A stretch of 11,987 nt of DNA from SIG480 sp045539475 (GTDB taxonomy: Bacteria; Bacillota; Clostridia; Oscillospirales; JAAYXM01), in the NCBI GenBank assembly GCA_045539475.1, contig JAZQFJ010000073.1, positions 1 to 11,987 of the forward strand. The letters are read 5' to 3'. Positions 7,101 through 11,987 of the stretch are shown here, piece after piece. The notes beneath the pieces are model-generated. The model was not told where the DNA came from. It saw only the letters and a program-made list of their open reading frames with translations, and did not search any database. Position numbers and translations under genes: made by a program. Position 1 is the stretch's first letter. Every line of letters starts with the position of its first letter.

Positions 7101-10100
7101 CCGTTATAGAATACGAGCCGGAGGACGTAAGCATCGTTTACACATCGGATAACAGGGAAATAGCGACAGTTGATGAAAACGGAACTGTTACGGCGGTAAA
7201 CGAGGGTAAGGCGAATATCACTGCAATAGTAACGCTCGGCAAAGTAACTGTAAGCGGAAGCGTTGAGATAAGTGTTACCGACAGCTCCGGCATTGATGCA
7301 GACCTTGGCATCACGGCAACGGTATCTTCGGACACGGTGTTTGCCTATGCCTCAACGCAGATAAAGCTTCATGTTGCGATGAAGAGCGGAAGATGGGTTG
7401 AAATTCCGTCTGAATATATAACGTGGAACGTTGTAAGCGGAGAAGATTTTGCAACCGTTGCGGAGAACGGTACGGTTACCGGCCGCCTTGTCGGCGATAT
7501 CGTGATACAGCCGGTTGTGGATGAGAATTACAAGGAAAATATTTCGGGGATTGAAATAGCCCCCGTGACGGTTCATGTTGTGTGGGACAGCACGCTCACA
7601 CCGTCAATTTACACAATTGATGAGCGCACAAACGCGATTGAAAACGCAAAGAAATATTCGTGGGCAAAGTCCGCTGCAAAAACGGCGATGAGCCGTGCGG
7701 ACAAGTATGCCGACAAGATTGATTTCCTGTACAATATGGTTGTTCCGGAGGGGCTTCCGCGCTCATACCACATCGGGCATAAGTATGACCCGCGCGGCTT
7801 GTTCTGCCGCTACTGCGGTGAGGATATCGGCTCGGAATACGGAGCATACGGCTTTGTGGCAGACCCGATGAGCCGTGAATGGAAGGTTCAGTGTCCGGAC
7901 TGCAAGCGAATCTTCCCGTCAAACGATTTCGGTAAATTCTATCAGCTCGGTCTTTCCGAGGATAAAAACCACTGGAGCTACAGCACGGCACTGCAGAAGC
8001 ACCATGAAAGGTTCGTCTGTGAGGACGTAAAGAGCGGGAAGGCGTGCAGACACAAGGCTCCTGCAGACAGCGCACCCGATGAGGGCAGCGAGGAATGGAT
8101 GCAGAAGGATCCGAGAAACGATGCGTGGTATGAATATTACGGCTACGGCGTTGCGGGCGGATATCTTACAAATGATATGTATGAAGATATGGACGCGCGC
8201 TGGGCGGTTGACGACGGACTCGGCTACCGTCAGCCGTATGTCTCAGACCCCGATGCGATAGGCTATGACTCGCGCTACTTTGAAAAGAACGGCTATGCGT
8301 ATTATACAGACGGCGGAAACACCGGACCGGTTTATTATTCGTATATTGCATATTATCTGCACGAGGGTGTGTGGTACGGAAACGGCGTCAGTCCGGGCGT
8401 TGTGAAAACGGCGCTGTCTTCGCTTATAAACGCATTTGTTTATACCGGTGATGAAAAATACGGACGTGCGGGAGCAATTCTTCTTGACCGCATAGGCGAT
8501 GTTTATCCTGATATGTACTGGCACAGATGGGCGTCCTTCCGCGGAGATAATTACCGCGGAGATATATGCGACATTATCTGGTCGGCATATATGGGGAAAA
8601 TGTTTGCAAAGAGCGCGGATGCTTTCCTTCCGATATATAACGACCCGTATGTTGCAGGCTATCTTGAAGGACGCGGAGAAACGTATGAGGCGGATGAAAA
8701 CGGAAACTACATCCGCAATGACGACGGAAGCTTAAAGCCGGTTAATCTCAAAAACTCTCCCGGTGCGCTTCGCAAGCATGTTGAGGATAATATTCTTCTC
8801 ACGATTTATGACCATATGAAGCGCGGAATGCAGTCGTCAAACTTCGGTTCACACCAGTCAACGCTCGGTGCGGCGGCAGTTGCTCTCAATAAAATGCCGG
8901 AAACGAAGGAAATGCTTGACTTTATGATGCAGACGGGCGAAGAGTTTTCAACAGGACCCGAACGCGAGGAGCCTGAAAAAGGCTTAAACGTTATGAAAAA
9001 GCTCATTGAGGACGTAACGCGCGACGGTATGGGCAATGAGAACAGTACTCACTACAACGCAGGCTGGCTTACGAATTTGATCGACCTTGCTGACACGCTC
9101 GGCGGTTACGACGGATATAAAGAGGTTGATCTTTTCGCAAATCCGAAGTTTACAAAGATGTTTACCTCGCATCTGCGCGTAACGCTCGGAAACTACTACT
9201 GCGCACAGATAGGCGACGCATCATCAACTGCAAGCACCGGAATAAAGATAAGCCATAACAATATCGATGATGCGCTTGTTGGCTTCAAGTATACAAAGGA
9301 CAGAATGCTTGCCCGTGCAATGTATCTGCTTAACGGCAATACTGCCGAAGGGCTGCATTATACGATTCTCGACAAGGACCCTGAAAGACTTGAGGACGAG
9401 GTGCGCGAGATTGTCGAAGAGGACGGCGAATTCTTCCTCGGCAGCGATATGATGACGGGATTTGGCTTTGCAGCACTCCGTACCGGTGCAGATTACAAGT
9501 CCGCAAACGTGCACACGGCGAAAAATACAAGCCGCGATTTCGGTATCTATTTCGGTGCAAGCGGAGGTCACGGACATCTTGATTCGCTGAATCTCTTTAT
9601 TGATGCATTCGGTCTTAATCTCGCCCCGGACCTCGGTTATCCTGCCGTTACCGGCTGGGATCCGAACAGATATGAGTGGGTAAGAACAACGATTTCGCAC
9701 AACACGGTTGTAGTTGATGAAAAGGAACAAACGGTTAAAGCTGTTTCAGGTACACCTTACCACTTTGACGACAACGGCAAAGTCCGCATTATGGACGTTT
9801 CAAGCAACGCATACGAAAACACGGATGATTATCGCAGAACAGTATTTATGGTGGATGTAAATGATGATATCTCTTACGGCGTTGATTTTTTCCACGTAAA
9901 GGGCGGCCGTGATCATCTGTACAGCTTCCACAGTCAGTCCGATGACCTGACGGTTATAAAGGGGCTTTCCGATATGCAGGAAACACCGACATATGCCGAT
10001 CCGGACGGAAATCTTTACGGAACGTATGCAGGGGAAGATGTGCTTTACGGGGCAGACCCCGGCGGCGTGTTCAACGGACAGTATCCGCGCGGATATACAT

Positions 10101-11987
10101 GGCTTCGCAATGTGCGTACGTTCAATGAAATCGATAAGGCTTTTACCGTTGAGTATAAGGTGAAGGACTGGAATAAAGCCTTAAGTACAAAGCGCGATAT
10201 ACGCCTCAGGCTCACAATGGTGAATGATGAGCCGATGAAGGAGGTTTCGTTTGCAGTGGGCGAGGCTCCGCCGTCTGCAAGCAACAAAAACATCGGCGAG
10301 CTTGAGTATCTCCTTGTACGCAATACCGGAACTAATCTCGATACAACGTTTACAACCGTATTTGAGCCGTATGAAGCGGGAAATGACTATGTAAAGAGTA
10401 TTGAAAAGGTATCAATGGTGCGTAATGAAAGCGACAAGCCGGGAACGAACGACTCATACGGTGCGGTTAAGGTTGAGCTTTTAAACGGACGTACGGATTA
10501 TGTTATCTACTCGACCAATAGCGAGGTAGATTATGTTGTTGACGGAAGGATAAACTTCCGCGGCTTTGGCGGCGTGCTCTCTCTCGAAACGCTCGACGGT
10601 GCTGAAACAGTGGTCGCAAGCTACTTGAACGACGGCGAGGTGCTTGAGCTTATATCCACACCGAAGGAAAAGGCACTGCCGGCAATTACAGGTAAGATTA
10701 CAAGATTTACGGATACTCTCTCGATGAAAAACTTCATTGTTTTCGCTCCGGAGCAGCAGTTTGATGCAGATGTTCTTGCAGGGAAATATGTATACGTCGA
10801 AAATGATGGTGCGCAGAACGGCGGATATCCGATTGAAAGTGCGCGGAAGCTTGAAAACGGCGAGGTTGAGCTGTGCACAGGCGATGTTACGCTTATCCGC
10901 AGTTATATTGATGCAAACGATATAGAAGTCGGCTACATATATAACATTGCTCAGGGACAGCGCCTGCGGATTCCGCTCGGAACGTCATGGGACAGCTCAC
11001 CGATCGTAACGCCTGTGGACGATGTTTCAACCTCGGCAAACAGTGCGATAACCATTCCGATAAGCGCGTACAGCCCGGTTGAAAAGGATATACAGCTTAT
11101 AGGAACAACACTTCCGCGAGGAATGAGCATAAATTATGAAAAAATGACGCTTACGTGGAAGCCGGATAAGTCGCAGGTTGGAGAAAATCACGTTGCGGTA
11201 ACCGTAACCGACGGTACGATGGAAACGACAATTCACTTCAACGTTATGGTTTACGGTGCAACAACCGGAGATTCATCATCGAATAAAACGGAAACGCCGG
11301 AGACAGGAACGACCGGCACATCTTCCGGCGGCGGAGGCGGAAGCACCGCACCGACTGACAAGCCTGATGATGAAACCAAGACCGATGATGATGAGAGCCT
11401 TCTCCCTTCGAATAACGAGCCGAGCGCACCCGACGCGTCGGGTGAAACGGATAACATCCGTTTCACAGACCTCGGAAGCTACGCCTGGGCGGAGGACTCT
11501 ATCAACGCTCTTGCAAACACCGGAATAATAAAGGGCACGACTGAAACGACGTATTCCCCCGCAAATAACATCACTCGCGCAGACTTTGCGCTGCTTCTTG
11601 TCCGTGCGTTTGACTTAACAAGTGACAATGCAGAAAACTTCGCAGATGTTACGGCCGCTGATTACTTCGCACCCGAGCTTGCCATAGCGCGAAATACGGG
11701 AATTGTTGGCGGTATAGGTGAGAACCGTTATGCACCGCGCGACAACATCACCCGTCAGGATATGATGGTGATAGTGTACCGAGCGCTGCAGAAATTGGGT
11801 GTAGGGTTAGGCGCTTGCGACGAACCGCAGTATGAGGATTACTCAACCGTTGCGGATTACGCACGCGATGCCGTGACCAATCTCATCGGTGCAGGGCTTG
11901 TCAACGGCAGGAACAATTTGATTGCGCCGACGGATTACACAACCCGCGCAGAGGTTGCGGTGCTTGTAAAGCGGATAATGGATTATA
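4148..11987 (+). CDS. Giant SLH-anchored heparinase II/III-type polysaccharide lyase with Ig-like modules (3' end outside window)
   Basis: One continuous frame of 2613 residues is open at the window edge, with no stop or frameshift on full manual translation. Residues 1-29 are a signal peptide (FFASA cleavage region). The order after that is: module C (32-258), Ig-like (267-355), module D (359-564), two Ig-like (about 568-757), module E (761-947), BIG2 (955-1046), Ig-like (1047-1148), lyase (about 1152-2153), a beta-rich stretch, He_PIG-like domain (2281-2370), acidic linker (2371-2436), and three SLH domains (2437 to the edge). Lyase marks are GGHGHLDSLNL (1806-1816) and ISHNTVVVDEKEQ (1849-1861), typical of the heparinase II/III C-terminal sheet. 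Such enzymes cut uronic-acid polysaccharides by beta-elimination. The enzyme should sit outside the cell, bound to secondary wall polymer through SLH. It shares modules with the gene before it. Exact substrate and PL family are not determined; lyase class is likely, activity unproven. Confidence 0.95.
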   Translation, partial: MKLRKSISLILAICMIISLLPEVTFFASAAGVKKISTEYNFTRAAFNNVQFTDELGAASWSAKCVTDSSMLNREISTGEWIYRGGTQTYNNPPSTSTYVGYFNHATIDVLNTGFSIYSSAAGSGLNTTVLEIEVDKDDYYKPTFNYYKYNKNGVLNVYLVDKAEFDGRSGWDITNYSYAVNQIIKPMIDNTTPYVTITKLGSVDTYDEDAVSNTTTTGSYTNENAIYIEKGTYYLFINMTEGECGVNTRYLHIESIELVREEPLPPLTDIEVSDQEISVGKKLDIEDQIVWKSNGSVLEGTGDVTYEVIDNASGALLEGRDGNIYARVPGTATLRVTGEMDGDFAYKDINVTVREDNSYSGVEQKMFFFLSGYADTSTALTFVADEMNAENFAESFRFSEYGDVRPWAMVSANVTRKNSKGAFFPHDSQYLDLSMNDAGEWVAFKVKVPAPGKYAIDIGCYCYKNGGLAKIYMLPYDEEVMTFQNIADNIDTYASEETFAAEADTYIAEDANSGPKMQSMMGTFVADESLDYSKGYTDYLMIIKSDYSRINPARSYIYLHTINFVGSGDIAEAEVDITDSGLGIGETMEICGVSAKNAVGGTFDLSGAYIEHSVKDGSEDILELTEGGKTFRAKDNGTAVIETLILLDGCAYVKETEITVAPELMSRAAYLYSVGNAVVGKQVELTSRIEQENRKVLSVGEIESVEIISEEPAGEVVTLLPDGKTLEAIGTGSVTLRGVVAARGKRYTTEEITVVVSPITTPYPASFSISFPRVSYSDNVEFLSHYERYTAERNWVFNKIVNYSSGYDRIKLSAYDHAAIVWKKNVEPRYIAFKTFFSAPGKYEVTLEGVSRYRAANAEVYAVPFSRENESKLESLMQNGNEYYLGHIDMYDPDESSAGIKNTVTAEGATGEIALAGEYLVVLKLAPGKSAAAGRDDDCLYIKHIYFKNKSAFASVELKAENNVTQLEAGSELVLTPKLYSGDGSVIEYEPEDVSIVYTSDNREIATVDENGTVTAVNEGKANITAIVTLGKVTVSGSVEISVTDSSGIDADLGITATVSSDTVFAYASTQIKLHVAMKSGRWVEIPSEYITWNVVSGEDFATVAENGTVTGRLVGDIVIQPVVDENYKENISGIEIAPVTVHVVWDSTLTPSIYTIDERTNAIENAKKYSWAKSAAKTAMSRADKYADKIDFLYNMVVPEGLPRSYHIGHKYDPRGLFCRYCGEDIGSEYGAYGFVADPMSREWKVQCPDCKRIFPSNDFGKFYQLGLSEDKNHWSYSTALQKHHERFVCEDVKSGKACRHKAPADSAPDEGSEEWMQKDPRNDAWYEYYGYGVAGGYLTNDMYEDMDARWAVDDGLGYRQPYVSDPDAIGYDSRYFEKNGYAYYTDGGNTGPVYYSYIAYYLHEGVWYGNGVSPGVVKTALSSLINAFVYTGDEKYGRAGAILLDRIGDVYPDMYWHRWASFRGDNYRGDICDIIWSAYMGKMFAKSADAFLPIYNDPYVAGYLEGRGETYEADENGNYIRNDDGSLKPVNLKNSPGALRKHVEDNILLTIYDHMKRGMQSSNFGSHQSTLGAAAVALNKMPETKEMLDFMMQTGEEFSTGPEREEPEKGLNVMKKLIEDVTRDGMGNENSTHYNAGWLTNLIDLADTLGGYDGYKEVDLFANPKFTKMFTSHLRVTLGNYYCAQIGDASSTASTGIKISHNNIDDALVGFKYTKDRMLARAMYLLNGNTAEGLHYTILDKDPERLEDEVREIVEEDGEFFLGSDMMTGFGFAALRTGADYKSANVHTAKNTSRDFGIYFGASGGHGHLDSLNLFIDAFGLNLAPDLGYPAVTGWDPNRYEWVRTTISHNTVVVDEKEQTVKAVSGTPYHFDDNGKVRIMDVSSNAYENTDDYRRTVFMVDVNDDISYGVDFFHVKGGRDHLYSFHSQSDDLTVIKGLSDMQETPTYADPDGNLYGTYAGEDVLYGADPGGVFNGQYPRGYTWLRNVRTFNEIDKAFTVEYKVKDWNKALSTKRDIRLRLTMVNDEPMKEVSFAVGEAPPSASNKNIGELEYLLVRNTGTNLDTTFTTVFEPYEAGNDYVKSIEKVSMVRNESDKPGTNDSYGAVKVELLNGRTDYVIYSTNSEVDYVVDGRINFRGFGGVLSLETLDGAETVVASYLNDGEVLELISTPKEKALPAITGKITRFTDTLSMKNFIVFAPEQQFDADVLAGKYVYVENDGAQNGGYPIESARKLENGEVELCTGDVTLIRSYIDANDIEVGYIYNIAQGQRLRIPLGTSWDSSPIVTPVDDVSTSANSAITIPISAYSPVEKDIQLIGTTLPRGMSINYEKMTLTWKPDKSQVGENHVAVTVTDGTMETTIHFNVMVYGATTGDSSSNKTETPETGTTGTSSGGGGGSTAPTDKPDDETKTDDDESLLPSNNEPSAPDASGETDNIRFTDLGSYAWAEDSINALANTGIIKGTTETTYSPANNITRADFALLLVRAFDLTSDNAENFADVTAADYFAPELAIARNTGIVGGIGENRYAPRDNITRQDMMVIVYRALQKLGVGLGACDEPQYEDYSTVADYARDAVTNLIGAGLVNGRNNLIAPTDYTTRAEVAVLVKRIMDY
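4241..4921 (+). repeat. Beta-rich repeat module, copy C (giant lyase, residues 32-258)
   Basis: Directly after the signal peptide. It starts KKISTEYNFTRAAF (compare VYSFIRSAF in copy B). It then has STGEWIYRGG (compare STGKWQYYAG), VDKDDYYKPTFNYYKY, GVLNVYLVDK, GWDIT and the late strand KGTYYLFINM. The matches to copy B in the preceding gene run in the same order over the whole unit, so the two proteins share a real homologous domain. The stretch 4561-4620 is about 28% G+C, reflecting Asn/Lys/Tyr-rich content. Confidence 0.75.
4946..5212 (+). other. Ig-like spacer domain (residues 267-355)
   Basis: A BIG2-related domain with strand LTDIEVSDQEISVGKKLDI at its start and GNIYARVPGTATLRVTG near its end. 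The P-G-T-A-T-L-R-V strand corresponds to the G-E-G-T-A-T-I-T strand of classic BIG2. It is divergent in the SSD region. It separates modules C and D. Confidence 0.6.
5222..5839 (+). repeat. Beta-rich repeat module, divergent copy D (residues 359-564)
   Basis: A divergent copy of the unit. The shared points are an early FFFLSGYAD strand, EWVAFKVKVPAPGKYAIDI, GGLAKIYMLPY, and a late strand YLMIIKS followed by YIYLHTINF. Its length and the order of strands match copies A-C, but residue identity is low by eye. An insertion rich in Glu and Ala lies after the central strand. Confidence 0.5.
5849..6417 (+). other. Two divergent Ig-like spacer domains (residues about 568-757)
   Basis: Two consecutive ~90-residue beta-rich units lie between modules D and E. 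The first runs from AEAEVDITDSGLGIGETMEI to ETEITVAPE. The second ends with LEAIGTGSVTLRGVVAARG and EEITVVVSP. Both show the G-x-G/G-T-x-x-x strand and the terminal V-x-V strand of BIG2-like folds, without the SSD motif. The family is assigned by pattern only. Confidence 0.5.
6428..6988 (+). repeat. Beta-rich repeat module, divergent copy E (residues 761-947)
   Basis: Third copy in this protein. It opens with PASFSISFPRVSY, has IAFKTFFSAPGKYEVTLEG (matching VAFKVKVPAPGKYAIDIG of copy D), then ANAEVYAVPF and the late strand AGEYLVVLKLAPGK before LYIKHIYF. Copies D and E are closer to each other than either is to copies A-C. Confidence 0.55.
7010..7591 (+). other. BIG2 domain plus a second Ig-like domain before the lyase (residues about 955-1148)
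   Basis: The first unit is a clear BIG2 domain: VYTSDNREIATVDENGTV then AVNEGKANITAIV. The second is a divergent relative with ITWNVVSGEDFATVAENGTV and RLVGDIVIQPVV, ending VTVHVVWDS. They form the last spacers before the catalytic region. Confidence 0.75.
7601..10606 (+). other. Heparinase II/III-type lyase region of the giant protein (residues about 1152-2153)
   Basis: The N-terminal part (to about residue 1700) is rich in helices, as expected of the alpha/alpha toroid. It holds SSNFGSHQSTLGAAAVAL (Asn1565, His1569) and NENSTHYNAGW (Glu1631, His1635, Tyr1636), candidate catalytic positions because lyases of this fold use Asn/His and Tyr as neutraliser, base and acid. The C-terminal beta-sheet part holds GGHGHLDSLNL (His1808, His1810, Asp1812) and ISHNTVVVD (His1851, Asn1852). 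At about 1000 residues this is longer than the usual 600-770 of heparinase II/III enzymes. The domain call is strong; the catalytic residue picks are inference. Confidence 0.85.
7805..7903 (+). other. Four-cysteine zinc-ribbon-like element in the lyase N-terminal part
   Basis: Cys1220-x2-Cys1223 and Cys1249-x2-Cys1252 form two knuckles (FCRYCGED and QCPDCKRIFPSNDF). The spacing fits a structural zinc site. Similar CxxC pairs followed by FPSNDF occur, from memory, in a branch of heparinase II/III proteins. A further Cys pair (Cys1291, Cys1300; codons at 8018 and 8045) follows in a charged insertion. Confidence 0.65.
10988..11257 (+). other. Putative Ig (He_PIG/cadherin-like) domain (residues 2281-2370)
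   Basis: The stretch LPRGMSINYEKMTLTWKP followed by VGENHVAVTVTDG is the classic ending of a He_PIG-type domain (L-P-x-G-x-x-x-x, L-x-W-x-P, G-x-x-x-V-x-V-x-x-D-G). It links the lyase to the wall-anchoring end. Confidence 0.75.
11258..11455 (+). other. Low-complexity acidic linker before SLH domains (residues 2371-2436)
   Basis: Rich in Thr, Ser, Gly, Pro and Asp/Glu, with a five-glycine run (about 11323-11340) and clusters such as DDETKTDDDE. Flexible linkers of this kind commonly lie between a catalytic region and SLH domains and span the wall. Confidence 0.85.
11456..11987 (+). repeat. Three C-terminal S-layer homology (SLH) domains, the third reaching the window edge
   Basis: Three SLH units start near 11456, 11651 and 11851. 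Each has an F/Y-x-D or Y-A opening, a G-[IL]-[IV]-x-G turn (NTGIIKG, NTGIVGG, GAGLVNG) and a TRAE-like motif (TRADFA, TRQDMM, TRAEVA). SLH triplets bind pyruvylated secondary cell-wall polymer. The TRAEVA of the third copy lies 13 residues before the edge, so the gene likely ends within a few codons. Confidence 0.93.

Noticed and set aside
7596..8075. A 159-codon open frame on the - strand, rich in Arg, Ser and Cys
   Set aside because: It overlaps the zinc-ribbon part of the lyase. The composition is typical of antisense frames of GC-rich genes, and the + frame here has clear conserved motifs.
8079..8735. Short + strand frames in another register (8079-8261 and 8499-8735)
   Set aside because: They overlap the continuous lyase frame and are Arg/Met-rich with no recognisable content. 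The giant frame reads through without a break.
9224..9730. A 168-codon open frame on the - strand
   Set aside because: It lies wholly inside the lyase coding region, including the HGH block, has no ribosome binding site or domain that I recognise, and its existence is explained by codon bias of the sense gene.
11320..11345. Gly-codon tandem repeat as a mobile or phase-variable tract
   Set aside because: It is a short GGC/GGA mix coding a flexible linker, too short and irregular for slippage-based variation.
4148..11987. Possibility that the region after 4148 is several genes or a frameshifted pseudogene
   Set aside because: Full codon-by-codon translation in one frame shows no stop, and recognisable domains follow each other in that frame from signal peptide to SLH.

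Overview
The window reads as part of a Bacillota (Clostridia-like) chromosome, probably a carbohydrate-degrading anaerobe. The grounds are strong AGGAGG-type ribosome binding sites, Gram-positive signal peptides, BIG2/Ig-like surface modules, and a C-terminal triplet of S-layer homology (SLH) domains. All four genes lie on the + strand with gaps of 16, 28 and 83 nt, so one transcription unit is likely. I see no tRNA, rRNA, CRISPR array, insertion sequence, phage gene or clear promoter.

Layout: (1) positions 1-234 hold the C-terminal end of an L-fucose/L-arabinose isomerase-like sugar isomerase. (2) 251-1042 is a 263-residue cytoplasmic protein of unknown function whose strand/helix rhythm suggests a (beta/alpha)8 barrel. 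(3) 1071-4064 is a 997-residue secreted protein made of beta-rich modules, three BIG2 Ig-like domains, InlB-like repeats and a distinct C-terminal domain, with no recognisable wall anchor. (4) From 4148 to the window edge runs one uninterrupted reading frame of at least 2613 residues. I translated it codon by codon and found no stop or frameshift. It encodes a signal peptide, three beta-rich modules alternating with Ig-like domains, a heparinase II/III-type polysaccharide lyase with a four-cysteine zinc-ribbon-like element, a putative Ig (He_PIG-like) domain, an acidic Gly/Ser/Thr/Pro linker and three SLH domains. The third SLH domain reaches the window edge, so the protein probably ends only a few codons outside.

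Inferred working model: the SLH-anchored lyase cleaves a uronic-acid-containing polysaccharide at the cell surface, the beta-rich and Ig-like modules of both surface proteins extend from the wall and may bind glycan, and the isomerase-like and barrel proteins process released sugars in the cytoplasm. The substrate cannot be read from the sequence.

The most novel element is a ~190-225-residue beta-rich module found twice in gene 3 and, more divergently, three times in gene 4. It shares an N-terminal Y/F-x-F strand, a central G-x-Y/G-K-Y strand, a G-x-L/A-x-x-Y strand and a late aromatic strand after a glycine turn. I do not recognise it as a named family.
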